Part shown: positions 13,201 to 41,885 of the stretch, piece after piece | Layout of the letters: every line of letters begins with the position of its first letter | Position numbering within the stretch: the first letter of the stretch is position 1 | Program-made: the position numbers and the translations under genes | Source: Nereocystis luetkeana | Lineage: Eukaryota > Sar > Phaeophyceae > Laminariales > Laminariaceae | Assembly (NCBI GenBank): GCA_031213475.1 | Contig: JARUPZ010000036.1 | Coordinates: forward strand, 3,162,001 to 3,226,000 | Reading direction: 5' to 3' | DNA: 64,000 nucleotides | Notes under the pieces: generated by a model | The model's input: the letters and a program-made list of their open reading frames with translations, nothing else | Database searches by the model: none | Told to the model about the DNA's origin: nothing

Positions 13201-16200
13201 CCATCCATTTCCACAAAAAAAAAATGGCCACACTCTCATGCAGAATGCAACAATGAAGACAAGACATGACAGCAGTGTAGGAAGCCCGCGCTCGTCGCGG
13301 CAGCAGCAGCAGCAGCAGCAGCAGCAGTTGCAGTAGCAGCAGCAGGCCCCGGATCCTCGCGGACCGTGGCCCCCGCTGTCAGAAGCTCCGATTCAGTGCT
13401 TGCTGCTGGAGCCTGCACAGCTAGGTCGCTCGCCGGGGCGCCAGCAGAAGCCATCGGGTCGAAGCTATAGGGTCGACCCAGGGGCCCGGAGGTATCCGCC
13501 CGGCAGAGTGCGGGTGTGTGCCTTTCTCCGTGTCATCATATTTCTGATCATCATGGGTTTTTTTTAAGCGCACACCACACAATGCTCCAAAACAATACAA
13601 AAAATGGAAAAACCGAACACAAACGCACGACATTTTCGGAAAAGTCAAGGGACCAAGGATCATCCAACCGACCAACGTACGAACGTTGTTTGTGCCTTTG
13701 GACCCGTGAGCTTTCGTCGTTGACCCGTGAGATATGTCATGGGTCTAGTTGACCCGACCCGCATGAAACCCGTGTCTCACGGGTCAATCGGAAGGTGGCG
13801 GGTCGGGTCGGGTCGGGTCAGGAAGTGTTAAAAACCTCGCGGGTCGGATCGGGTCTGGTCAAAGGGTTTTGAAATCTCACGGGTCGGGTCGGGTCGGGTC
13901 AAGAGGCTTTTAAATCTCGCGGGTCGGGTCGGGTCGGGTCAAGAGGATTTCAAAATCTCGCGGGTCGGGTCGGGTCAGGTCAACACACCTCAAATTTTTC
14001 GCGGGTCGGGTCGGGTCAGCTGACCCGACCCGACCCGACCCGACCCGTGAGGTTTGACCTGACCCGCGAAAAACCCTGGAAAATTCGACCGCCGCCTCTT
14101 CCGTTCTCCCCTGCTTCTGTCCCCCCACCCCCACCCTCAGCGCTCACCGCTACTGCCACATCCACCCCCGCTCCCACCCTTACTTCTAACGTTACCCCTA
14201 CCCCTACCACTACCCCTTACCCCTACCGTTACCGCTACCCCTACCCCTACCCCTACCCCTACCCCTACCCCTACCCCTACCCCTATCCCTACCCCTACCT
14301 CCACCCCTGCCCCCCCCCCTACCCCCACCCCTGCCCCCACCACCCCCACCCCAACCACTTCCAATACCCCTACTGCACGCCTACCCCTATACCTACCCTT
14401 CACCCCTACCCCTACCCCTACCTCTGCCTCTACCTCTACCTCAACCCCTACCGCCAAACCCCTCCCCACCCCCGCCGCATCCTTACCGCCACCGCCAGAC
14501 CCACCGCCACCGCCAACCCCGACCCCCCCCCCCAACCCCACCCTTGTAGGTGTCTCTACTAGGAGTAAGAGCGGTGCTCCGTCTCGAAAGGGACGCGAGG
14601 CCAACGGTCAAATGACCAAGGCAAGCAACAAATGAGCACGACCCCCCCTCTCCTTGTGATACCTATATTATATACCTGGTGCATATAATATATATATATA
14701 TATATATATATAGGTTGGGTTGGCGTCGGTTGGCGACGACGCTGTAAAACACGCCTCTCATTGCGTGAGCTAGACAGCCAGGGTACCGTTTTGTTTGTTT
14801 GTTTGTTTTGTGGCGGTCAACACGGCTGGTGGTCAAGTTCGATTATTTTTGTGAGGGCAAAACCTTTACTCCGCACAAGGAGGATGATCGTATCACATAG
14901 TGTGTGTATGATGAGGCACCCGCGAGGCAGTTACATAGTAAACCCATTGCTGTCTCTGGAAGTGGCCACACCAGAAACTACATCAAGTCATTGATGCTGT
15001 CCTCCATAGGCAAGAAAATACGCCTCTGAAGCGGTTCTTGATTAGACGCAACTCACCCTTCATGGGACTCGCCCAACACCTCACGGCGCTTAGCGTTTGG
15101 TGCAAGCAATGCCTGCCTGGTCGTTGAAAACCCGACGCGCTCCGTCCCGGCATTGTAGGGATGCGAGGGTCTATGGTCATACGACTACGGCCATGCATGA
15201 TCATGAGTACGCCCCCCCGCCCCCCTCCCCCCCCCTCCTTTCGCCTCCCCCAGTCTCCCCCACCCTGACCCCCAACCCCGCCTCCACCGCCTCCTTCTCC
15301 TTTTTCCTCCTCCTCTTACCTGCAGGACGAAGGTGGGCTGACCCTCCCTGGTTGCAGGATGGGGCATGGCGGCTAGGGCCGCCCCGTCGAGCGACCAGAG
15401 CCTCGCGGTGCCATCGTTAGAGGTGGACATGAAACCCACCCCCGGCGCGAGGTCGAGCGAGCGGACCGGTCCGGAGTGCTCGCGGAGGGTCTTGATCTGC
15501 CCCAGAGATGGTTCGGGAATGTGCGGAGGCCGATAGGGGGAGGAAGGAGGAGGGGGGGGGGGGGGGGGGGGGGGGGGGCAAGCGTTACGTGTGTAGTGGT
15601 AGGCATAAACCTCAGCACTACACATACGTATTAGGTACGAGGGAGGGGTTGGATCTGCAAAAAAACAGGGTTTTAGAACGTTGCGGAGGCTGATAACGGG
15701 GAGGGGAGGGGGGGGGGGGGGGGGCGGGGCGCGTTTTGCGTGTATTTGTGTAGGCAAAAAAGTTCAACACTTAATTAAGTACGTATCAGGGTACCAGAGA
15801 GGGCGTAACCCGCTGTCCCGATTCGTCCCTAAGACAACCTAAGCGATCAATAAAAGCAAACAAAAGGCAAAACCCCGCGAGGCTATCAGTAAGCGTGAGC
15901 AAGATTTGAACAGGCAAATATGAGCTGAGCCTAGAAGACATACGCCATAAAAAGTCAAGGTAGGCTCACCTGCCGGCCCGATTCGTCCCAGATCCTGATC
16001 TGAAAGTCCACCACACGGCCGCCGTCTTGCCGACCGGTGGACCCCGTTGCCACCTGCTCCAGGGCGATCGTGAACATAGCACAGCAGTCGGTGTTTCGAA
16101 GATGTTGCACACTCGCGAAAGTCGCCTGTGTTTATATTTTTAATGGCGTTGCCCATGCGCTCGCGCAGCAAGCGCAGCGAGCGTAGAGCAGCTTGTTTAT

Positions 16201-18758
16201 CGTCAGCACAGCACCCGGCGTTGCAACGATGCTGCATATTCGCTAGCGTAGCACAAGTGTTGCGGCATAGCGTAGGGTTGCGTGGGTAGTCTATGTGGTT
16301 TTGACCGTTAGCACAGCACTCGGTGTTGCAGCGCTGTCGCAGAGTATCGCTAGCGTAGCAGGCGTAGTGCCAGGTACCACCTAGCACAAGCGTCATCCGT
16401 ACAGCTGTTGTCCATCATCGTGACTACAGGGCAGCGTTCGGTGCGTTTCAGTGACGTTTGATACACGCTATATACATCACAGCAAGCGTAAAATAGCCGT
16501 GCGTACGTAGCATAACTTTATTTTTACCCTTGCCACAGCAAGAAGCGCTTCCATGGTGTTGGCGTGTTCGCTGGCGTCGGGAGCGTGTGACAGCATAAAG
16601 CTAGCAGAGCCGCTTCTCTTAATCGTTAGTACCAGGTATGACACAGAATGCGGCGTATCAATCATGGTCATGCTTGCGTCTCCTCTACCCGTGAAGGTGA
16701 GCGCAGTTTACCGTAGCATGGTGTAGCATTGTTGTGTGACACGGCGTAACATGGCGTGGGATAGTCTATACTAACGCTCTCAAGTTGATGACACAGTTAA
16801 AAAAACACTGCAGCGCAAGTTCCGAGTGACAGCTAGCGATGAGCAGAGCGTTGCATGGCGTAGCTTGACGTAGAACACACAAGGGATTCGACGGGTTTTC
16901 GTAGTGATATTTTCATGGTGTTCCGACGAAGTTTTGAAAGTGTTCATCGCCCGTGACTACGGGGGCGCACAGATACCGCAGCGACGACAGTACGTACAGT
17001 AGTTACCAGTAGCAACTGATGCCGCTGCAGCGGTAGGTAACTGTGGCGACTCGCTACAGCGGTAACTACGGTTAGTGGTAATTATTGCAGCCGCTACCGC
17101 TACGGCGGTCACTAGTTACCTACCAGGTATGTAGCGAAATAGTTACCAACGTTGCCGTTGTAGCGACGACAGTACGTACAGTAGTTACCAGTGGTAACTA
17201 CCGCGGCTGCAGCGGTAGGTAACTGTCGCGACTACCTTCGCTACAGCGGTATTCGTGGTGAGCGGTAACAAAGGTGAGCGGTAACTAGTGTAACTGCTGC
17301 CGCTACGGCCGTAACTACGGTAGCTACTGCAGCTTCAGCAGTAACTCGCGGTAACTACTGCCGCCATACCGCTTAAGGGACAGCAGTAGTTACCACGCGC
17401 CACCGCTCGACAGCAGCTACCGCAGCTACCGCTGTCACGAAGGCAGCTAGCTGCCTTACAGCGGCTACGGGAATGCACGGCAGACGCGGGTTTCCCTGTC
17501 GACTTGCCTTTCCGTCCGGGAAGCCCAACACGCAAACCCCGTTCTCGTGCCCACCAAGCGTCGTCACGCAGACCCCTGCAGCGACGTCCCAGACCTTCGC
17601 CGTCCCGTCCCAGCTGCCGCTGATCAGCTTCAGGGCGTGGATAACATCAAAAGGTTGGCAAAAGTAAGGGCGAGGGCGGGGATGGGGGTATAGGGTAACG
17701 GTGACGGCGAGGGTAAGGTTGAGCGTAACGGAAAGGAAAGGGAAAGAGGAGGGGGAGGGGAAGGGGAAGGAGAGGGGCCCAAGGGTAACGACATGGGTGA
17801 GGGGTGATTAACAAGGACAAGGATAAAAAACGAGGGCAAGGGATCGGGTTAAAGGAAGACGTCGTGTGCAGAGGGAGAAGGGGGGTGATAGGCATGATCG
17901 GGATGAGCAGGGGAGCATTCGTCATCAGCAGATCTCCCCCGTCCTAACTAACGCGCCAGCCGTATTCAGACAAAAAAAACGGAGTCCAATGCAACAGGTG
18001 GAGCCTACCCCCCCCCTACAAAACCCACCCGCGCACACGCTTTGGGAGCACAACTGCCTTGGACAACGAATTAGAGCTGAATAATGTTTGCGAAGATAAC
18101 AACTACCCTATGCTAACCACCAGTCTCACCGAAAATATAAGGGAAATTTAGATGGTAACAAAAAATGTCGAAACGTACCTTATATTAATGGTCAGACTGG
18201 TACAGTCGTTGGGCTGTTCAAGAAACACGAAACACACTAACCTCGAGGGTCTATGGTCATACGGCTACGGCCATGCATGACATGAATACCCCCCCCTTCC
18301 CCTTCACCCTCACTCGCTCCTCCACTCCTCCCCCCTTCCCTCCGCCCCCCCCCCCGCCACCTCTCCCCCTGCTTCCTCCCCCCCCTCCCCCCCTCCCCTA
18401 ACCTGTCCCGCCGCAGTCCAGCTGAAAGAGATAACGCCTCCATCGTGACCCTTCAGCTGCCGCTGAGGCTGTCCGAGGTCGTCGTAGATCCTGACGACCT
18501 TATCCATGCAACCCGTTACCAGCCCCCCCCGGGGACACTCGGGTACTATCCCCGGGGGCAGGGCGGCCAGGGAGACTACCCAGTGGCTGTGGTCCGCGAG
18601 CGTGTCTATGGGCGCAGTGGCGAATCGGACGAAGGACATAGACGTACACACGCGCACACCAACCAAACCGAAGAGAGTGGGGAAGGGGGGGGGGGGGCGG
18701 AGGGGGAAGAGAGAGGGGGGGGGGGGAGAGTTAAACCATGTCCAACGAGTGAGATAGG

Positions 18759-18841
<83 letters not shown>

Positions 18842-20410
18842 GCGCGCTGGGCCGGGTTTTTTTGCCATCCCTATCTCTTCTAGAACTGCACTGCTGTACA
18901 TGTACCTAAACATATGGAGTCTTTGTTTCAAGTTCATCGTTCTCATATAACGGGCAGAGCAGTCCTAAAGGAAGCCTATTTAAACTGTTCGGAAACAGGA
19001 GACGGTCGAGTCAAGCAGCCCGCACTCGCCCAACACAAACAGTCCCAGATTCTGCGTAGAGGGAGGGCACCACGGGGGGGAAGGAGGGGAAGCGGCGTGG
19101 GGGGGGGGGGGGGGGTACCCGTGGGGCATAAAAAAAACCCTGCCAGACGTCCGTACGGAAGGGACGCCAACAGGCGCGGCGGACGCCAAGACTCTAGCTA
19201 TGGGACAAAGAAGACAACAAAAGAACGTAAAGAGATGGGACACAGGAGACAACAAAATCACAGTCGCGTTGATCCTGCTGGTACAGCCAAACGCAGTTGC
19301 CGATTATTGCAAGCTTGCGCACGGAGGGGTGGGAGAGGACCCTGCCAGCTGTCAGCAGGGCAGAAAGCGTGGCAAGAACAGGCAGGTAAGACAGACAGGC
19401 AAGTGAGCGTACAACCCAGCCAGAGGCACAGCGCGAAGCACGCCGTCACATGGGGGGGGGCAAGCGCCGTTCACGGCGTGCTGCTGTGCCGCGGACGAGC
19501 TAGTTTGTCTATTTGCAGGATAGATCCACGCACGTTTCCTACTTTGGAGCTCTCTCTCCATACGTGACGGGCAACAAGAGAGCATCTCTGGTCTCGCTCC
19601 TAGGCTTCACTGAATCGCGCTCTGCACTGCCATCAGCCGCCATGTTGGCGTGCCCCATCCTTCGCAAGCATCGCAAAACACGACAACAACATCTCTGAAT
19701 GCGATACTCTATCGCCTATTCGTACCGCCACGAGCTTCTCTCATTTTGAGGCAACCCCACAGAAAGATTCCCCCCCCCCCCCCCCCCCCCCGCCGCCGCC
19801 GCCGCCTCTTCCCCCCCGTTCTCCTCCTCACCCCCCTGCCCCCCCTCCGCCTCTACATTCAGGAGGGAAGTCAATCAATACGACTCGCCTCCCATGTCAT
19901 AGTAAACTCCCTGGCCGCCGCTACCGTCGCTGGACCCGTCCTTCGGCAGCCAGAGCTTGGCGGTGTGGTCTTGGGAGGACGATGCCAGCCGGCCGTCCGG
20001 TAAGGCTTGCACGGCCCTCACCTGTTCCAACGACACACGACAGCGGCCAAAGCGGCAGCAAGAAAGGCAGGAAGGGGGGAAGGAAGGGAGAGAGGGAGAG
20101 AGGGAGGGGGGATTAAGACACGTCGGGACAACTTGTCTGTAGATGCAGCAGCAGCAGCAGCAGTAACAGCAGCAGCGGCGGCACCAAAGGCACCACATCT
20201 ACTGCGCCGGCAAGGAAGGAAGGAAGGAAGGAAGGAAGGAAGGAAGGAAGGAAGGAAGGAAGGAAGAAAGGCAGGAAGGAAGGGCTGAGACTCATGCAGA
20301 TGATCAACAGTGTTTGCAGCAGAAGCAGCAGCGGCAGCAAAACAACAGCAGCCGCAGCGAAACACTCGTCGCCACCGCCGCCGCCCTTTGCAGCCGCCGC
20401 CGCCGCCGCC

Positions 20411-20443
<33 letters not shown>

Positions 20444-21349
20444 GCAGCTGCAGAATGTGGTAAACAATCGCCGCGCCGCGAACACACGAAATCATTTGTT
20501 CACGCACAGTTAGGTATACGGGGTACCTGGAATATGACAAGATACCCTTATGTGTCAATAACTGCAAAGGGCCGGCGGGGGTGGGGGGGGGGGGCGGGGG
20601 AGGGGTTCGAGGTCGGAGGAACGCCCGCTGGAGACTCCGCCTGTGTGGAAGGCTTCAGCTACTCACTCGAGTACGAGGTTGGAAGGGGCTGCTCTTGGTC
20701 GGCTGTCGGCTATGATCCAAGCACTGCTCCTGCTGCTACTGGCTGCATCTGCGCTGTCTGCACGAGCGGAGTTATCCAATATGTGCTTAGTGTACGTGCT
20801 ACTGCCGTAGTGCCAGTGCCAGATACTGCTTGTACGTACTGCCGTAGTAGCAGTAGTCTACTGCGGTAGAAGCGCATCGAATGAAGCCGCGACGGACCTA
20901 GTTCGCGACGGCACCCAGGCATGACCAACGGAGAACATTTGGATCAAGAATCATCGTCGAACTTACGATATCTACGAGTACGAGAATTTTCGAATGCATT
21001 ACAATTAATAGCGTCGATTTCGCACGGAGCTGCGCAAGAAGAGCCTGGCACGAGACACGCGGAAGAGATAACAAGGGACTGATGCGTGCACGGGTACGGC
21101 AAGCCTGTATAGCTAGCAGGCCCTCTATGCCGAGTCGACTGTGCTACGTGCTGAGATGCTCCCACAGATTTGATACATCTGGAGAAGACTGAAGCCAGAG
21201 CATCTCTCGAGAAGGAAACAACATCGCATTGCACACCGAATTCAACGCTCTCGGCCTTACAATGTTCTGGCCATGGGTGCGATAAGACTTACCGGACCCT
21301 CGTGGCCCAGCAACTCCGCTGAAAGAACGAAAGGTTGGAAGTCGGCCAT
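1172..21349 (-). CDS. PLAA: PLAA/Doa1/Ufd3 orthologue, 12 exons, 3' end outside window
   Basis: Family role: this protein recruits the AAA-ATPase Cdc48/p97 to ubiquitinated substrates in ubiquitin homeostasis, using a WD40 propeller, a ubiquitin-binding PFU domain and a Cdc48-binding PUL domain. Twelve minus-strand exons join with matching phases: 21293-21349, 19925-20021, 18403-18605, 17508-17627, 15970-16053, 15320-15496, 12304-12465, 11744-11851, 10067-10225, 5504-5742, 2654-2903, 1172-1293. They give 1778 nt, about 592 residues. WD40 repeats occupy residues ~10-330, PFU ~350-470, a Gly/Ala/Pro linker ~480-515, and PUL starts near residue 519. The ATG at 21347-21349 precedes MADFQPFVL and the first WD motif LLGHEGP, as in the family. 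No stop or frameshift was found. The rest of PUL (roughly 200 residues by family length) lies left of the window. Introns reach 4.3 kb and are full of repeats. Identity is very sure; splice sites come from sequence reading only. Confidence 0.94.
1340..1880. repeat. degenerate tandem repeat rich in ATCGGAGAGAA
   Basis: Variants of GACCGATCGGAGAGAAATCG recur about every 12-25 bp through this part of PLAA intron 11. Strong purine bias on the plus strand. No coding signal. Confidence 0.7.
2654..2903 (-). CDS. PLAA: PLAA exon 11 (linker and PUL start)
   Basis: 250 nt. FTGMGDPSGFADAALPPAP and a glycine-rich run form the PFU-PUL linker. HFPMTTYTTFETGALAKVEG then KIRELDAS begins PUL. Acceptor TTTTTTCAG/GGT sits just beside a (CCCTA)n tract; donor GACCAG/GTGAGG. 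Confidence 0.92.
2925..3455. repeat. (GGGTA)n pentanucleotide array, ~105 units
   Basis: Nearly pure GGGTA repeats with point variants (GGGCA, GTACG, AGAGTAA). They lie in PLAA intron 10, about 20 bp upstream in gene sense of the exon 11 acceptor. The transcribed strand is (CCCTA)n, so it forms an extreme pyrimidine-rich tract. Long open frames across it (YPTLP repeats) are translation artefacts. Confidence 0.97.
3790..4040. repeat. GGGTC-cluster element, copy 1
   Basis: Runs of GGGTC separated by AT-rich spacers of the form caagAggtnntgaaa. It starts at TTCGCGGG and ends with ATGACCCGCGAG. In PLAA intron 10. Confidence 0.7.
4250..4575. repeat. GGGTC-cluster element, copy 2
   Basis: Same organisation as the copies at 3790, 12585 and 13690. 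On the plus strand GGGTC runs switch to GACCC runs near 4500 and it ends CCCGCGAGCATCCCTGG, so the element has an inverted end. Confidence 0.75.
5504..5742 (-). CDS. PLAA: PLAA exon 10 (PFU ubiquitin-binding domain)
   Basis: 239 nt. Core motifs are YDRVYPIEVE, LQIGYNNGDNPFVAASRF and KNELPQSYLAEIADYI, the W/Y-N-x-G-D-x-P and L-P-x-x-Y-L signatures of PFU. Acceptor CAACGCAG/GTG, donor ATCGG/GTGAGA leaves phase 2, completed by the G of exon 11. Confidence 0.95.
6485..6655 (+). repeat. tandem repeat, ~80-bp unit x ~2.3
   Basis: The block GAGAGTAGTACTGGAGGCCA is repeated at two positions, each followed by AGTACTGAGAAGRCCCAACT. A third partial unit begins near 6635. Confidence 0.85.
9032..9140. 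mobile_element. M1 MITE-like palindrome
   Basis: Ends ATTACGGGGGACCACAGTA and TACTATGGCCCCCCGTAAA are inverted repeats of one another. The interior carries AACAATATTTGGTCC as in the other M1 copies. About 109 bp, no coding capacity. Confidence 0.85.
9482..9815 (+). repeat. family A dispersed repeat
   Basis: Begins at TATGGTAAGGCACC, retains the GCATTGTAGGGATGCGAGG block, and ends GGAGTACATCTCTCC followed by a C-rich stretch. Confidence 0.8.
9842..9912 (+). repeat. family B dispersed repeat
   Basis: Reads CCGTCTCGAAAGGGATGCG ... GGCAAGCAACAAATGAGTAC and then passes directly into poly(C). Same 3' GAGTAC+C-rich junction as family A. Confidence 0.8.
9905..10045. repeat. 22-bp C-rich minisatellite
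   Basis: About five units of CATCCACGCCTCCCCCTCCC type, directly downstream in gene sense of PLAA exon 9. Confidence 0.85.
10067..10225 (-). CDS. PLAA: PLAA exon 9 (linker and PFU start)
   Basis: 53 codons. Reads GPSAVEIAALPKWEE then GKSEGQVQVFQRSGKAIAAQ and WIEVGE. This matches the conserved G-x-x-E/T-R-E-G-Q segment leading into PFU. Acceptor CTTTTCAG/GGT, donor GGCGAG/GTTAGT. Confidence 0.92.
11391..11500. mobile_element. M1 MITE-like palindrome
   Basis: Ends ATTACGGGGGACCATAG and CTACGGTCTCCCGTAATAG, in PLAA intron 8. Flanked on its right by a TGG/GGT-rich stretch (11505-11660). Confidence 0.85.
11744..11851 (-). CDS. PLAA: PLAA exon 8 (end of WD40 propeller)
   Basis: 36 codons: DHAVRVWTRAAERAAP closes the propeller and is followed by an Ala/Gln-rich helix ending QTKAKQ. 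Acceptor AACTTTCAG/GAC, donor AAGCAG/GTGGCT. Confidence 0.92.
12304..12465 (-). CDS. PLAA: PLAA exon 7 (WD repeat 6)
   Basis: 54 codons including SVDESGGCVVWRGAERAQ and SGLWCVCALPNGDFATGCQ. The latter matches the family pattern around the W-C-C segment of the sixth blade. Acceptor TTGGCAG/GGA, donor TGCCAG/GTGAAC. Confidence 0.92.
12585..12975. repeat. GGGTC-cluster element, copy 3
   Basis: Opens with TTCCAGGGCTTTTCGCGGGT and ends with CATGACCCGCGATT. Between these are about six GGGTC runs spaced by AATCTCGCGG and TTTTTNAAA spacers of roughly 50-bp period. In PLAA intron 6. Confidence 0.8.
13690..14085. repeat. GGGTC-cluster element, copy 4 with inverted end
   Basis: GGGTC runs on the plus strand invert to GACCC runs near 14025. 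It ends CCCGCGAAAAACCCTGGAAA, the reverse complement of the opening of copy 3. This defines a shared terminal motif for the family. Confidence 0.8.
14190..14460. repeat. (CCCCTA)n-type simple repeat
   Basis: Mostly CCCCTA hexamers with TACCGT and CTCTAC variants. TAGGGG on the other strand. Intronic; reading frames across it (YPYPYP, VGVGVG) are artefacts. Confidence 0.9.
14568..14650 (+). repeat. family B dispersed repeat
   Basis: CTCCGTCTCGAAAGGGACGC ... GCAAGCAACAAATGAGCACG followed by C-rich sequence. Confidence 0.75.
14878..15215 (+). repeat. family A dispersed repeat, near full length
   Basis: Starts at GATGATCGTATCACATAG, one of the most 5' points seen in the family. It runs through the CTGTCTCTGGAAGTGG and GCATTGTAGGG blocks to CATGCATGATCATGAGTAC and then C-rich sequence. 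Confidence 0.85.
15320..15496 (-). CDS. PLAA: PLAA exon 6 (WD repeat 5)
   Basis: 59 codons. Contains IKTLREHSGPVRSLDLAPG and FMSTSNDGTARLWSLDG. Acceptor TGGGGCAG/ATC, donor CTGCAG/GTAAGA, phase 0. Confidence 0.93.
15970..16053 (-). CDS. PLAA: PLAA exon 5 (WD repeat 4)
   Basis: 28 codons, VATGSTGRQDGGRVVDFQ then IRIWDESGRQ. The loop between the WD strands is longer than usual. Acceptor GAGCAG/GTG, donor CGGCAG/GTGAGC, phase 0 on both sides. Confidence 0.85.
16975..17345. repeat. imperfect duplication, ~183-bp spacing, palindromic
   Basis: GCGACGACAGTACGTACAGT occurs near 16980 and again near 17163. Each is followed by GCTGCAGCGGTAGGTAACTG-type sequence and by inverted GTAACTAC/GTAGTTAC motifs. 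Intronic (PLAA intron 4). Confidence 0.75.
17508..17627 (-). CDS. PLAA: PLAA exon 4 (WD repeat 3, GC donor)
   Basis: 40 codons with the hallmark LISGSWDGTAKVWDV and LGGHENGVCVLGF. The 3' splice junction is AAG/GCAAGT, a GC-AG intron; no GT donor preserves the frame nearby. Confidence 0.92.
18240..18300 (+). repeat. family A, 5'-truncated copy
   Basis: Only the terminal ~50 bp remain: GAGGGTCTATGGTCATACGG ... CATGCATGACATGAATAC, then C-rich sequence. Confidence 0.75.
18403..18605 (-). CDS. PLAA: PLAA exon 3 (WD repeat 2)
   Basis: 203 nt. Reads TLADHSHWVVSLAALPPG, then GGLVTGCMDKVVRIYD and LKGHDGGVISFSW. This matches the second and start of the third WD units of the family. Acceptor CGCCCATAG/AC, donor GGACAG/GTTAGG (phase 0). 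Confidence 0.92.
18762..18836. repeat. (GA)n microsatellite
   Basis: About 35 GA units in PLAA intron 2. Confidence 0.95.
19925..20021 (-). CDS. PLAA: PLAA exon 2 (WD repeat 1)
   Basis: 97 nt. Reads VRAVQALPDGRLASSSQDH then TAKLWLPKDG, a typical WD strand set with S-x-D-x-T-x-K-L-W. Acceptor GGAACAG/GTGAGG; donor GACG/GTAGCG leaves phase 1, which exon 3 completes. An open reading past this donor reaches TGA soon afterwards. Confidence 0.85.
20213..20283. repeat. (GGAA)n microsatellite
   Basis: About 17 units of AAGG in PLAA intron 1, with GCA-rich runs on either side (20140-20460). Confidence 0.95.
21293..21349 (-). CDS. PLAA: PLAA exon 1 (start codon)
   Basis: 19 codons: MADFQPFVLSAELLGHEGP, then donor CCG/GTAAGT (phase 0). 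It carries the beginning of WD repeat 1. A possible acceptor CTTTCAG inside this exon would remove the start codon, so the uninterrupted reading from the ATG is preferred. Confidence 0.88.
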
Positions 21350-21907
21350 GCTTTCTCCTCCTGTGCGCAACTATCAAAATACCAGCATGTCATCAGGTTC
21401 TAGATTTTAGCATCTTGGGCGAGAAAAGAGTTCACAGTATTCTAGGCGGCAGTTCATGTCCGGGATCCGGGGGCTGACTTGTAGTCGTGATTTTTGTTAC
21501 TCAACTTTCTGCAACTGGGAGGCCGCCAGTCATGTTGTCACCAGGACCGCACAAATCATGTCATGTGTCAGTGAATGTAGTATCCAGTAGTGTCTGTGTT
21601 TCCCCTTGTTCCTCATTCCTCATGTCTGTACTTCCAACTCCTAGTCATTCGCATTGCTCGACACTTTCACATTTTCATATTTTCGTGATCGGGGGTTTCC
21701 ATCCTTCTTATTGGCCTTACAGTAAGGGAGTTGGGGAGTAAACTTATCAACGAATGCCCCCAGCTGCAGCACACAGAGCACAGAGGCAGACAAGAAGCAA
21801 CCCCACGTCCGCCTTGGAATACGCTTGTAAATCACTAAAAAACAACAGCGTGTAAGTTCAACCCTAACTGAATTTACTCAAGCGAGCGTTCGTCCTCTTA
21901 GCAAGGT
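21350..21907. promoter_or_regulatory. divergent intergenic region between PLAA and NUP50
   Basis: 558 bp separate the two start codons, so both promoters and both 5' UTRs must fit here. TTATTGGCC near 21709 gives a CCAAT box on the minus strand. The stretch 21590-21720 is pyrimidine-rich on the plus strand. No TATA box is evident. Its promoter role is inferred from position, not from a motif. Confidence 0.6.
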
Positions 21908-40782
<18,875 letters not shown>

Positions 40783-41334
40783 GGTTTCCGCTAGAGGCGG
40801 CGGGGAAGGGGTGGGAAGGGGGGTAGGAGGTGGGGATGGTTGGTGCGGGGAAAAGGGATAAGTCGGCGTGGGTGTTTGTTTTGTGCGTTAGGGGGTGGTG
40901 ACCTTGCTTGTCCCGGGCAGGAAGGCGCGGAGGCCTGGGGCAGGATAGGGGATAGGGGTGGGGGGGGGGCAGGGGGTGAATTGGACACCTCTGGCGCTCG
41001 TTGATAGTATTGTTCGGAAGTTAGACGTTGGTTGACGGTTGACCTTGCCGGTCAGAGAGGGCCGGGGGGGGGGGGGAAGGAGAGGAACGTGTGGCGAAGT
41101 CTATCCGAGGTTCTGACACATGTATACGTTGAGTGGTGCGTTGACGAGCGGCGCTGGAAGAGGAATATAAGATAGGCACTGTCGGTCACTACCAACACTT
41201 TTTCGAGGATGGATGACTGCCCCCCCCCCCCCCCCCCCCCCCCTTCTCTCTCTGTTTTGAGACGATGATGTTTTATATGGATACTGTCTTTTCTGCCAAG
41301 GGGGTGGATGGCTAACAACCCCCCCCCCCTCCCG

Positions 41335-41405
41335 CCTTTGTAGGGATGCGAGGGTCTATGGTCATTCGGCTACGGCCAAGAATGAAACGAGTACACCCCT
41401 TCCCC
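41335..41405 (+). repeat. family A, 5'-truncated copy
   Basis: TTGTAGGGATGCGAGGGTCT ... AATGAAACGAGTACACCCC. Confidence 0.75.
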
Positions 41406-41799
41406 CTTGGCTTCTTCTTGCTTGCTTGGCCATCTCACTCATTTTCCTCTCTCGTACATCTTCTGCGTGAGCTGTAGTGCTTGGCTGCGCTGGCTGCTTG
41501 ATTGCCGGCTGGGTTTTGGTCGTGTGGTGCCCGCTTTGTGTCTTCCCCTCCTGCCCCCCAGCCCTCCCCCTTCCACCCCCCCCCCCCCCCCCTGGCTCGC
41601 TTCCGACTTGGTTTGCCATTTGTTGTTGGATGCATGCAGAGTGGGCGTGTGAAGTGGAGTGGAGGGAGGGGGGGCAGGGAGGGAGTAGGCACCGCTGTCG
41701 CCTTTCATCGTAAGGGATGGTTGGAGTAATGAGGGGATTCCGCCGCGTTTTCTGATTGGCTGTTGGCGAGGAGGGGGGGGGGGGGGGGGGGGGGGGGGG

Positions 41800-41862
41800 C
41801 GTACTCATTATTGCTTGCCTTAGTCGTATGACCATTGAACACGCATCCCTTTCGAGACGGAA
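41800..41862 (-). repeat. family B copy flanked by poly(G) on both sides
   Basis: Poly(G) then CGTACTCATTATTGCTTGCC ... CATCCCTTTCGAGACGGA, then another poly(G) that abuts the family A copy at 41886. Confidence 0.8.
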
Positions 41863-41885
41863 GGGGGGGGGGGGGGGGGGGGGGG

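Noticed and set aside
15185..15757. Proline-rich 190-residue minus-strand protein
   Set aside because: Most of it is poly(C)/poly(G) intron. Only 15320-15496 is coding (PLAA exon 6).
19262..19300. Resemblance of GTTGATCCTGCTGGTACAG to the 5' end of small-subunit rRNA
   Set aside because: The similarity stops after about 20 bases; no further rRNA sequence follows.
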